Assembly: GCF_001481295.1 (NCBI RefSeq)
Contig: NZ_LOPS01000006.1
Location: 1-62,441 of the forward strand
Reading direction: 5' to 3'
Origin: Candidatus Methanomethylophilus sp. 1R26
GTDB lineage: Archaea; Thermoplasmatota; Thermoplasmata; Methanomassiliicoccales; Methanomethylophilaceae
DNA: 62,441 nt
Position 1 is the stretch's first letter. Each line of letters opens with the position of its first letter. The translations under genes and the position numbers were made by a program. This document shows positions 48,550 through 57,371 of this stretch, piece after piece. The notes below the pieces were generated by a model, which ran no database searches, was not told the origin of the DNA, and saw only the letters and a list, made by a program, of their open reading frames with translations.

Positions 48550-48574
48550 ATCGCCCTTCGAACATGGCCCGGCC

Positions 48575-49366
48575 ATGAGCGGGAGCAGAACGGGCCGCGG
48601 GCCATGGGCGGAAATCATCGGCATGATCTCGGAAGGCCTGTTCCCGGACGCCTGCGGGCCCTTGGACGATTATCTGGATTCTCGGCCCGGGGACGCGGAG
48701 GACATCTACCGCGATTTGGTTTCCGCCGCGGCCGGGGCGCTGTCGCGTCCTTCCCGGGCATTCGACGACGGCCAGGTCCGCGGGCTCGTCGGCATGGACT
48801 ATTCTTTCGAGAACGCCCTCGGCCCCGAGGCCGACGGATTCGCCCCCTCGGACGATGTCTGCGATATCATCCTGGGAAGGGCCAGGCGCTCGGACGATCC
48901 CGCCCTCTCGGCGGCGCTCATCGCCTATGCGGAGAGGATCTGCGCCGAGCAGCTGATCGCCGGCGACTGCACCGCCGAGTCGAACGCCCTGAGGATGGGG
49001 GCCCGCGCCGAAGCGGTGAGGAACATCATCAGGCTGCGGGGGGCCGGTTTCTGGACGGCAGGGGAGATGCACGTCGCGGATTCCGCCGCCTGGCTCATGG
49101 AACAGCTGTCCTCGGCCATACTGAAAGGCCTCGGGGGGGCTGTCGCCCGAGCAGGTCTATGAAGCGGACGTATGGGAAGGCGACCGCAACGCGTTCGCGG
49201 ATGCGTCTACGACGCGGAGGAGGATGCCTATTCAGAGGCGGGGCGGGACAGGGCCGCCGGGGACATTGCGCGGTTCTCCGATGAGTTCTTCCGCCCGTCG
49301 AGGGAGATGGCGCCCGGGAGGAAGGCCGAGATCTCGCGCATAATATCCGGCGACGGCGGTTCCTGA
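48575..49366 (+). CDS. hypothetical helical protein (two frameshifts as read)
   Basis: About 263 residues after repair, mostly alpha-helical and acidic, with no motif I recognise. Removing one G from a G7 run near 49133 and adding one G near 49208 joins ILKGLG, LSPEQVYEADVWEGDRNAF and VYDAEEDAYSEAGRDR into one product ending ISRIISGDGGS. It begins 25 bp after phoU and precedes two related hypotheticals. No signal peptide or membrane segment is seen. Confidence 0.5.
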
Positions 49367-49437
49367 GCCGCAGCCGTTCGTGTTCCGGAACATATTAACA
49401 TACTGGCAAGGGAATCACAGTTCGAAAGGGGAAAACC

Positions 49438-50277
49438 ATGGCGAACGTTCAGAAGCTCGCGGCCAAAGCAGCCTCCGCTGTTTCGGAGGGGGATTTCGAG
49501 AAAGCAGTGGAGAGGATCATAGAGCTGACCGAAGTGTCAGACCTCGAGGAGGCCGAGGAGGCGTACAGGGAGTTCCGCGGCGCCCTGGCCTCCGCCCTGC
49601 TGGCCCACCGCGCCCTCGACAGGGAGGCCGCCACCTGGATATGCGTCGCCGACTCGGTGTTCTCCGGGTACTTCTCGGACAGCAGGCACTTCCTGTCCAT
49701 GGAGGCCGTCAACGATGCCTTCGAGGGGCTGAAGACCTGCGACGACACCGAGGTCTGGTACAATGTGTTCTACTATGCCGTGTGCGTCACCGACAGCCAG
49801 ATGGGCCTGGGGCTCCTGAGCGTCCAGGGATGCGCCGAAGCGTGCAGGAACCGCTCAGACATGATCTTCGAGTTCGCCGCCAGGTTCAGGGAGAGGTTCG
49901 CATCGGAGTACGACGAGGAGGGCATGGACGACATGTACGACATCCTGGTCACCGGGGCGTCCTACCTGAAGATCGCCGCGGAGTACATCGAGGCCCAGTG
50001 GAAGTCCCACACGCGCCGCGAGAGGTTCATGGCGGACCGCCTGGAGCAGGACGAGATCGAGGGCAGGGCCCGCAGGATCTACCGCGCGGAGAACTCCCTG
50101 TTCGCCCTCCTGGAAGCCGATTCGGACGAGGCGAGGGCGAGGATCGCCGGCAAGATGGACAGCAGGCTCGCGAAGTTCGCTGCCGAATGCTACGCACCCC
50201 TCGAGACGCTGTCCCCCAAGAGGCGCAAGCACCTCAAGAAGCAGTACGACGCCTGGATGGAACGCTGCGAGGATTGA
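49438..50277 (+). CDS. hypothetical protein, tandem paralogue 1
   Basis: 279 residues, helical and acidic. It shares the block HFLSMEAVNDAFEGLK and the following ~60 residues with the next gene (HFLSFEAVNDALSRLK), so the two are tandem duplicates. It has a basic C-terminus (KRRKHLKKQYD). No catalytic motif, signal or membrane helix is seen. A TATA-like ACATATTAACATAC lies about 40 bp upstream. Function unknown. Confidence 0.6.
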   Translation: MANVQKLAAKAASAVSEGDFEKAVERIIELTEVSDLEEAEEAYREFRGALASALLAHRALDREAATWICVADSVFSGYFSDSRHFLSMEAVNDAFEGLKTCDDTEVWYNVFYYAVCVTDSQMGLGLLSVQGCAEACRNRSDMIFEFAARFRERFASEYDEEGMDDMYDILVTGASYLKIAAEYIEAQWKSHTRRERFMADRLEQDEIEGRARRIYRAENSLFALLEADSDEARARIAGKMDSRLAKFAAECYAPLETLSPKRRKHLKKQYDAWMERCED

Positions 50278-50367
50278 TCCCTGCTCCGTCACCCTGCCTG
50301 CCGCCCGCCGAAGGCCCGGACAGAGGTCATCTTCAATAACCCGTCCGCCTTACCGTCCGGCGATAAC

Positions 50368-51227
50368 ATGGCTGACAGGAGGAAGATGGCAGAGGATTTC
50401 CTCGCATGCATCGAAGAAGGGCGTCTCGCCGATTCGCTGGCACATCTGTCGGGGTTCTGCGCCGAAGCGCGCGTCGATGAGGCGGTCTCCCTTTACGGCA
50501 GGGCCAAGTCCGCGGAGGCCGACCTGCTGCTCTCCGGCCGCGACTTCGACCCCGAGGACCTGGAACCGCTCACCGATATCGACGCTCTGTTCTGGACCAA
50601 GGTCGACAGGGAGCATCATTTCCTGTCGTTCGAGGCCGTGAACGATGCGCTGTCGAGGCTCAAAGGTATCAGCGACCCTATGGTCTGGGCGGGAGCATCC
50701 CTCTATTCGGCATGGATCGCCGCCATGACCGTGGCCTCCCGCAGGCTCGGCCTGCGCCCCATCACATTCCTCCTCAAGGGGCGCTCCTATGACCTGAAGC
50801 AATGCCTGGAAGGGTTCGACCGGAAGTTCCCCGAGGGGGACCCGGAGATACGCGACGTCATCGGATACTCCATATCCCTGGTCACCGACCTGTGGTATGT
50901 GTTCGACAGGGAGGTCTCCGGGATGCCGGACAGGGACATTTACATCTTCGATGAATGCCGGGAGGGTTTCCGGCCGCCCGAGGGCGGGGCCCGCCCCCTC
51001 ACCGATTCCCTGTCGGTGCTGATCTCCGCGCCGTCCGAGGGCAAGAAGGAGGCCGCGGATGCCATGGACGGCGCCGTCAAGGCGTTCGTCGCCTCGTACC
51101 TTGCCTGCGGTATCTCCGCGGAGCAGAGGGAGAGGTACGGTAAGAAGTTCGATTCTGTCAAGGCCGCCGCGGAAGCGCAGAGAGGCATCCGAGAGGAGGC
51201 TGGGTATCATATCAGAGAAGCAGATGA
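50368..51227 (+). CDS. hypothetical protein, tandem paralogue 2 (end uncertain)
   Basis: About 285 residues, helical, related to the preceding gene over the HFLS-EAVNDA block and its surroundings. Near 51185 the frame probably slips: read directly it continues to 51516 over the acetyltransferase. Another frame stops at 51225-51227, overlapping the acetyltransferase ATG in the familiar ATGA pattern, so I end it there. Function unknown. Confidence 0.55.
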
Positions 51228-51786
51228 CCGAGGTGGAGAAGATGAACGCAGGGCTGGAATACGATTTCTCCGACCCTGCCGTGTTCGAGATAAAGAAGAA
51301 CGCCGTGTGCAAATGTGCCAGGCTGAACAGGGCGGACCCCGGCACCGCCGAGTGGGAGGCCGCCATCCGCGACCTCTTCGGCTCCGTGGGGAAGAACCCA
51401 TCGGTGTTCCCGGAGTTCCACTGCGACAGCGGATTCAACATCCATGCAGGCGACGATTTCCTCGCCAACTACAACGTCACCATCCTGGACGTCGGACCCG
51501 TGCATTTCGGCAATAATGTGATGATCGGCCCCGGGACGCTGATAGCCACCGTCAACCACCCCATCAGCCCCGAGGGCGTCGCCTGCACCGTGGCATCATG
51601 AAGCCGGTCGCCATAGGGAACGATGTCTGGATCGGAGGGAACGTCACCATCGTCCCGGGCGTCACCATAGGGAACAACGTCGTCATCGGGGCAGGCTCCG
51701 TGGTCACCAAGGACATCCCCGACAACTCCCTCGCCGTCGGGGACCCGGCCAAGGTCATCCGCAGCATACCTGACGATACGGCCTGA
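51224..51786 (+). CDS. sugar O-acetyltransferase, Maa/LacA family (frameshifted as read)
   Basis: About 187 residues. Left-handed beta-helix acetyltransferase that moves acetyl from acetyl-CoA to a sugar hydroxyl. The N-terminal [18 protein letters not shown] matches the Maa N-domain. The catalytic His is in [11 protein letters not shown], and the hexapeptide repeats [20 protein letters not shown] and [14 protein letters not shown] follow. The frame breaks near 51575, where one base restores [14 protein letters not shown]. Substrate unknown. Confidence 0.83.
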
Positions 51787-51806
51787 CCGGGGCCCTGCGG
51801 CCCCGG
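51787..51806 (+). terminator. strong GC hairpin after acetyltransferase
   Basis: CCGGGGCC-CTGC-GGCCCCGG, a perfect eight-pair stem with a CTGC loop, directly after the stop codon. AT-rich promoter sequence for the next gene follows. It is the same design as the hairpin at 40577. Confidence 0.5.
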
Positions 51807-51924
51807 ACGTCATTTGCCGTCAAAATAAATGATTCATAATGATATTTTATTGATTTGTAATAATATTGTATTTATTATTTGAAAGACCATTCCGTGTATA
51901 GAAATTCAGGAGGATTGTCTGTCC

Positions 51925-52692
51925 ATGAAGATTTTCTATTTCACGGGAACCGGCAACAGTCTCGCCATCGCGAGGAAGATGCAGAGGAAGGGGGACGAGC
52001 TCATCTCCATCCCCCACTCTCTCAGGTCGGGGGCCACCCATTACAAGGATGATGTCATCGGCATCGTCTCGCCCGTCTACGCGGGGTCCGCGCCCAAGAT
52101 GGTGCAGGATTTCCTCAAGAGGACCGAGCTCGAGGCCGGCTACCGCTGGATCGTCTTCACTTACGGGATGGTCCCCGGGAACCCCCTCTGGTACCTCGAC
52201 CCGGTGACGGAGGCGCAGGGCTGGAAATTCGATTTCGAGGGATGCATCGAGATGCCCAACAGCTATCTCCCGCTCGCGAAGATCCCGAAGGAGACTTCGA
52301 AGGAATGCCTCAGGTGGCAGGATGACAGCGCATGGTACCTCAGGAACTGCGTGGACCACCGCATGAAGCTCCGCTGGTCCGGGTACCCGGAGAACACGGC
52401 CTACACCAGCGCCATGCGCGGGATGTGGGCCAAGATCGTCAACTCGCACCTCAACGAATCGTTCACCGTCACCGATGCCTGCGTAGGGTGCGGGATCTGC
52501 GCCAAGGCCTGCCCCGGGCATGCCATCGAGATAGTCGACGGAAAGCCTGTATGGCAGCCTCGCTGCGAGGGATGCTACGGCTGCATCAACCACTGCCCCC
52601 ATCAGGCCATCGTCTCCAAGAAGGTCAAGAGGCCCGACAGGTACATCAACAAGGATGTCACCGCAGCGGACATCGTGGCCGCCAACGAGTGA
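51925..52692 (+). CDS. EFR1-family flavodoxin-ferredoxin protein
   Basis: 255 residues. An N-terminal flavodoxin-like FMN domain begins MKIFYFTGTGNSLAIA, and the C-terminal region has two 4Fe-4S clusters (CVGCGICAKACP near residue 192, CEGCYGCINHCP near residue 218). EFR1 proteins are predicted cytosolic electron carriers in anaerobes. A good ribosome site AGGAGG lies 10 bp before the ATG, and the upstream 85 bp are very AT-rich, giving it its own promoter. Confidence 0.85.
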   Translation: MKIFYFTGTGNSLAIARKMQRKGDELISIPHSLRSGATHYKDDVIGIVSPVYAGSAPKMVQDFLKRTELEAGYRWIVFTYGMVPGNPLWYLDPVTEAQGWKFDFEGCIEMPNSYLPLAKIPKETSKECLRWQDDSAWYLRNCVDHRMKLRWSGYPENTAYTSAMRGMWAKIVNSHLNESFTVTDACVGCGICAKACPGHAIEIVDGKPVWQPRCEGCYGCINHCPHQAIVSKKVKRPDRYINKDVTAADIVAANE

Positions 52693-52820
52693 ACGGCGGC
52701 CCTGCCGCGGTCTCCGGGCCGCGGTTCCTTCGGGCTATCAAGACAGCGTGCGGGACCTGTTCGGGAGGCCTGGGTCACCGACGCAATCGTATAATAGGGG
52801 ACAATTCTACACAGGTTGAA

Positions 52821-54065
52821 ATGGATACGGAATACGCCGTCGGGCTGATAATCTTCATCGTCACCTATGCACTGATAGCGCTCCGCAGTCCCAAGATAAA
52901 ATCGTGGATGGCCGCCCTGGCGGGAGGATGCCTCATGATCCTCCTGGGGGTCGTCGCCTTCACGGACGCTCTCGAGTACATACATTGGAGTGTCCTCTAC
53001 CTCCTCGTGGGCATGATGATGCTCGCATCCGCCCTCGGGGCATCGGGCTTCTTCGACATCGTCACTGACTATCTGCTCGAGAAGCTCCCCGACAGGAGGA
53101 AGTTCCAGGCGGCCGTGATGCTGATCACCGCCTGCCTCTCAGCGGTCCTGCTCAACGACGCCGTCTGCCTGATCTTCGCCCCGATCGTGCTCCGCTGCTG
53201 CCAGAGGCTCAAGGCCAACCCCGTGCCCTACATGATCGGCATCTTCGTCGCGGCCAACATCGGATGCATGGCCACCACCGTCGGGGCGCCCCACAACGTG
53301 GTCGTCGCTTCGATAGCCGGCCTCGATTTCATCAAGTACGCCGTCATCGGCATCCCCATCTCGGCCGCCTGCCTGATCGCGGCCATCCTCATCGTCACGC
53401 GCCTGACCGCGAAGGACCTGTCCAGCGACGACCTCTCCCTCGCCGGGCATGATTTCAGCGCCGGAAACGTCGACCGCCCGCGCATGAAGGTCCTGCTTGT
53501 CATCCTGGCCGCGGCGGCGGTCCTGTTCGCCCTCTCCGACACGATAGGCGTGGGGATCGGGACCGTAGCCATCGCCGCCGGGGCGGCCGCCCTCCTCGTC
53601 ACCGTCCCGCGCGGGAAGGCCGAGGTGGAGAAGGTCATCAAAGGGGTCGACTGGTACATCCTCCTGTATTTCATCGGGCTGTTCTTCCTCATCGCCGGCG
53701 TCGACAGCTGCGGCATCATCAGCGGGATAGCCGATGCCTTCGGCATGGACGACCCCAGCATCGGGTCGCTGTCCGCCTTCACCGTTGTTCTCTCCAATCT
53801 CGTCAGCAACGTCCCCTCGGTCATGCTCGAGGGCGAGATGTTCTCCGGGAACACCATCCTGTGGGCGACGCTCGCCATATCCGCTTCGCTCGCCGGCAAC
53901 CTCACGATGATCGGCGCCGCCTCTAACACCATCGTCCAGGACCGTGCCGAGATACACGGGGTCAGGATAGACTTCGTGCAGTACCTCAGGATCGGGATCC
54001 CCGTCACCGCCGTCACCGTGGCCATATCAGTGGCGATGCTTTACGCGTTCGACCTGATAATCTGA
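52821..54065 (+). CDS. ArsB/NhaD-superfamily ion transporter
   Basis: 414-residue membrane protein with about 11 helices in two inverted halves. Half-site motifs are LLNDAVCLIFAPIVL with TTVGAPHNVVVA near residues 110-155, and LSNLVSNVPSVML with MIGAASNTIV near residues 325-370. This is the pattern of the ArsB/NhaD/CitM ion-transporter superfamily. The substrate (arsenite, Na+/H+, dicarboxylate or other) cannot be told from the sequence. No ars gene or regulator is adjacent. Confidence 0.78.
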   Translation: MDTEYAVGLIIFIVTYALIALRSPKIKSWMAALAGGCLMILLGVVAFTDALEYIHWSVLYLLVGMMMLASALGASGFFDIVTDYLLEKLPDRRKFQAAVMLITACLSAVLLNDAVCLIFAPIVLRCCQRLKANPVPYMIGIFVAANIGCMATTVGAPHNVVVASIAGLDFIKYAVIGIPISAACLIAAILIVTRLTAKDLSSDDLSLAGHDFSAGNVDRPRMKVLLVILAAAAVLFALSDTIGVGIGTVAIAAGAAALLVTVPRGKAEVEKVIKGVDWYILLYFIGLFFLIAGVDSCGIISGIADAFGMDDPSIGSLSAFTVVLSNLVSNVPSVMLEGEMFSGNTILWATLAISASLAGNLTMIGAASNTIVQDRAEIHGVRIDFVQYLRIGIPVTAVTVAISVAMLYAFDLII

Positions 54066-54118
54066 GCACAAGTGTTACAGAAGCATCTTTTATCTACTGT
54101 GCCACACTAAGGGGTCTT

Positions 54119-54220
54119 ATGAGGAAAGACACTCAGAAGAAGCTCATGGCGCTCTTCATGGTGGGCATCATGGTGCTGGTCGTCTTCGTCGTGGCCGCGT
54201 CCTTCTTAGCCGGCCTCTGA
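54119..54220 (+). CDS. 33-residue single-pass membrane peptide
   Basis: Short open frame beginning MRKDTQKKLMALFMVG and ending VAASFLAGL. A positively charged N-terminus is followed by ~23 hydrophobic residues, typical of a small membrane protein with its N-terminus inside. A TATA-like TCTTTTATC lies about 28 bp upstream, consistent with a leaderless transcript. Hairpin or other gene features are absent. Function unknown; it could be an accessory subunit of a membrane complex. Confidence 0.5.
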   Translation: MRKDTQKKLMALFMVGIMVLVVFVVAASFLAGL

Positions 54221-54399
54221 CCGCATCCTGCAGGGCCGCCCGGCCCCCGCAGACCGCGGACAGCGTATGCAATGAACCGGAACACATTAGAGCCAGCATC
54301 CTTATGCTGTATGATTTGGTACTAGGAACATAAAATAAGTGCATTCTACTACATGTAATTGAAACATATTATATACCCAACGGTTGTTCCAGACGCTGT
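54221..54399. other. intergenic region with promoter for second DUF4143 ATPase
   Basis: AT-rich 179-bp gap. ACATATTATATAC (about 54365-54376) is a TATA-like element 24-35 bp before the ATG at 54400. Nothing else is recognised. Confidence 0.45.
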
Positions 54400-55587
54400 A
54401 TGGCACATGTAGAAATCATCCGCAGAGCGTACCTGCAGAAGCTCCGCGAAATGATGGAGCAGCGCGACACCATCAAGATCATCACGGGAAGCAGGTACAG
54501 CGGAAAGTCATATCTATTGTGCCAGTTCAGGGAACGCCTGGTCTCCATGGGGATTCCCGAGGGGGACATAATCTTCGTTCCGCTCGAGGACCGCCAGGCC
54601 GAGATAAGCAACGCCGTCCAGCTGGAATCCTATGTGAAGGCGTCCGCCCCTCAATCGGGAGGGTTCCTGCTCATAGACGATATCCAGATGATCCCCGACG
54701 TGGGCGCCGCCCTGTGCCGCCTGCGCGACCGCGGCCTCAGCATCTACGCCGTCCTCCCTTATGCCGCCACCGACCAGGGGGCGGAGACGGTCGCATCGCT
54801 CGGCAAGACCGAGATCCTCAACATTCTCCCGTTCTCCTTCAAGGAGTTCCTCGATGCCTATCCTATATCGGACGAGCACGGCTACGGGGAGCGTTTCGAG
54901 CAGTACATCATGCTGGGCGGGACCCCTTTCATCGATATCGATGCCAATCCCAAGGATTCGTTCATCCTGTTCGAGGGGGTCTTCAACCTGATCCTCAACT
55001 GGGATATCGGGATGCAGACGAAGATCGATACAGCGGCCATATCAAGGCTGGCCATCTACATCTTCAACAATGTCAGCACGATCACCACGCTGTCGGCCCT
55101 GAGGCAGAACTCCAACGTCACCGACCAGAGGACCGTCGTGAAGTACATCAAGTACATGATAGACTACGGGATGATCATGCGCGCAGATGCCATCGAACTC
55201 AGCGACATGCGCAAGCTGGGAGTGAAGGCGAAGTACTTCGTGGTCAACATGCGCAACAGCCGCGGGTTCACTCCGCGCGGGCCGATCGGGACGCAGAGGG
55301 AGAACATCATCGAGAACCTCGTCTTCATCGAGCTCATCCGCAGGGGCTACGAGGTGTACGCCGGGTACTACCGCGGCAGCGATGTCGGCCTCTACTGCGT
55401 GAAGGACAAGGAGAAGATGATCGTCAAGACCGTCTTCTCGGTCGCCGATGACCGCGCCAAGGGCAAGGATTACAAGGCGTTCGTAGCGGCGCCCGGGAAG
55501 AAGGTCCTCCTGACCTCCGACCGCGGGATGAACGGCTTCTACAACGGCATAGAGTACAAGAATATCATCTCGTTCCTTCTTCAGTGA
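54400..55587 (+). CDS. AAA+ ATPase, diverged DUF4143 family member
   Basis: 395 residues. Walker A is ITGSRYSGKSY near residue 28 and Walker B LLIDDIQM near residue 90. LPFSFKEFLDAYP near residue 145 and the winged-helix block are shared with the gene at 50. The C-terminal nuclease-like motif is degenerate: the segment equivalent to REIDFTAIK reads SDVGLYCVKDKEK, without the acidic pair. It is therefore probably an ATPase without nuclease activity. Role unknown. Confidence 0.78.
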   Translation: MAHVEIIRRAYLQKLREMMEQRDTIKIITGSRYSGKSYLLCQFRERLVSMGIPEGDIIFVPLEDRQAEISNAVQLESYVKASAPQSGGFLLIDDIQMIPDVGAALCRLRDRGLSIYAVLPYAATDQGAETVASLGKTEILNILPFSFKEFLDAYPISDEHGYGERFEQYIMLGGTPFIDIDANPKDSFILFEGVFNLILNWDIGMQTKIDTAAISRLAIYIFNNVSTITTLSALRQNSNVTDQRTVVKYIKYMIDYGMIMRADAIELSDMRKLGVKAKYFVVNMRNSRGFTPRGPIGTQRENIIENLVFIELIRRGYEVYAGYYRGSDVGLYCVKDKEKMIVKTVFSVADDRAKGKDYKAFVAAPGKKVLLTSDRGMNGFYNGIEYKNIISFLLQ

Positions 55588-55638
55588 CGCAATGTCAGTT
55601 ATCGCGTGGTATATGTATGCCATCACTGATGGCCGTTC

Positions 55639-56856
55639 ATGGGAAGCCGGGAAAAGACCTGTATGGAACCGCTGTTCACACGCAATTTCGTCCTCTGCAC
55701 GCTCGTGAGCTTCTGCTTCACGACCGTGTTCTTCATGCTGTACACCGCGATGGCAGGGTACTCATCGGACGTGCTAGGCGTCGGCAGCACTGTATCGGGC
55801 CTGGTCGCGAGCATCTTCATCGCCGGCGACCTGATAGCGCGCCTCGCGGTGGGGAACAGGATCCGCAGCTTCGGCCCGAGGAGGATGTCCCTCATCTGCA
55901 TGTCCGTCGGGACCGGCATCACCCTTCTCTACTTCGTATCGGATTCCGTCGCCGCCATGTGCATCGTGAGGTTCGTCCACGGCATGACCTACGGCGCTGC
56001 GGCCTCGGCCATCAACACGATGGTGGCCGAGAGCCTTCCTGTCACCAGGAGAGGCGAGGGGCTCGGCTATTTCATGCTCAGCTACAGCTTCGCCTCCGCC
56101 ATCGGCTCCCTGATCTGCATGTACCTGCAGAACAGCGGCTCATATGACGAGATCTTCGCCGTGTCCGCCGCCGCAAGCGCCGCGGCCGCCGTGCTCTCCG
56201 CCGCCCTGACGGAGTCCCGGAGGGCCGGCGCTCAGAATGTCAGGAGGACGGGAGGCCCCCGGATATCGGATTACATAGAGCGCTCCTCGCTGGTGATGTC
56301 CCTCGTGGCCTTCGTGATGTTCTTCTCGTATTCCGGGGTGCTCACGTTCATCGCGCCCTATTCCCGCGAGACAGGGCTCACCGATTACTCCACGGTGTTC
56401 TTCCTCGTCCTGTCCATCGGCACGATCATCTGCAGGCTCTTCCTCGGGCGCATATACGACAGGCACGGCGAGAACTCCGCTCTGATTCCCTTCCTGGCAC
56501 TGTACGTCGTCGCGATGGTCATGCTGGGCACGGTGTCCTCCGGCGCCGAGCTCCTGGTCTCCGCGTTCCTCATAGGGATAATGATCGCCATGCTCTCCTC
56601 GGTGGCGCAGGCCGTGATAATCAGGAAGGCGCCCTGCGAGAGGTACGGGGTGGCGGTTTCCACGTACAATGTCTTCGTTGACCTTTCGTATGCTGTCGGG
56701 CCGGTGGTCAACGGATTCTCCATCGGCATCCTCGGCTACGGAGATAACTACGTCCTGATGGCGGCCGTCGGCCTCCTGGGACTCCTGATATATCTGGGAC
56801 TCCACGGGATACCGGTCAGCATGGCCCGCAGGCGGGGGGAAGGTGCGGATGCCTGA
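55639..56856 (+). CDS. major facilitator superfamily transporter
   Basis: 405 residues with 12 predicted membrane helices. GDLIARLAVGNRIRSFGPRR between helices 2 and 3 is the MFS A-like loop, and its second-half counterpart is GRIYDRHGEN. A second start at 55663 (MEPLFTRNF) sits nearer to family N-termini and is preceded by a GGGAAAAGA-type site. Likely a drug or metabolite exporter; substrate unknown. The stop overlaps the mpg start region. Confidence 0.82.
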   Translation: MGSREKTCMEPLFTRNFVLCTLVSFCFTTVFFMLYTAMAGYSSDVLGVGSTVSGLVASIFIAGDLIARLAVGNRIRSFGPRRMSLICMSVGTGITLLYFVSDSVAAMCIVRFVHGMTYGAAASAINTMVAESLPVTRRGEGLGYFMLSYSFASAIGSLICMYLQNSGSYDEIFAVSAAASAAAAVLSAALTESRRAGAQNVRRTGGPRISDYIERSSLVMSLVAFVMFFSYSGVLTFIAPYSRETGLTDYSTVFFLVLSIGTIICRLFLGRIYDRHGENSALIPFLALYVVAMVMLGTVSSGAELLVSAFLIGIMIAMLSSVAQAVIIRKAPCERYGVAVSTYNVFVDLSYAVGPVVNGFSIGILGYGDNYVLMAAVGLLGLLIYLGLHGIPVSMARRRGEGADA

Positions 56857-57371
56857 ACTTGCAGGGCCGGAATTCTACCTGCCGGGAGCGGCGGAGCTGG
56901 CCCCCCGCATCCTGGGCATGCTCCTCTGCAGGAGGATGCCGGACGGCAGCGTCCTGAAGCTCAGGGTGACGGAGACCGAGGCGTACTGCGGGGAATCCGA
57001 TACGGCCGCCCATGCCCATCACGGCAGAACGCCCCGCACCGAAGTGCTCTATCACCGCGGCGGGAAGGCGTACGTGTACCGCTGCTACATGTTCTGGCTC
57101 CTCAACCTCACCTGCGGCGCGAAGGCGATCCGCAGTGCGTGCTCATCCGCGGAGTCGACGGGTTCTCCGGCCCCGGCCGCATGTCGAAGGCGATGTGCAT
57201 CGAAAAGGGCCTCTACGGGAAGGACCTGGTGCCGGAGAACGGGCTGTGGCTGGAATACGGGGACCCTCCCGAAGGGAGGATAGAGGCGGGCCCCAGGGTG
57301 GGGATCCCGCATGCATCGGAAGCGGACCGCCTCGCACCGCTCAACTTCAGGCTGGTCCGAACCTCATCTGA
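56849..57371 (+). CDS. mpg: 3-methyladenine DNA glycosylase, AAG/Mpg family (frameshifted as read)
   Basis: Base-excision repair glycosylase of about 174 residues, short for the family but with its core intact. LAPRILGMLLCR starts the fold. RVTETEAYCGESDTAAHA holds the catalytic Glu, and GKAYVYRCYMFWLLNL the nucleotide-flipping region. The frame breaks near 57125, then reads DPQCVLIRGVDGFSGPGRMSKAM and ends near GPRVGIPHASEADRLAPLNFRL. A second slip near 57355 would allow a stop at 57369-57371, overlapping the convergent nifK-like stop. Confidence 0.82.
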
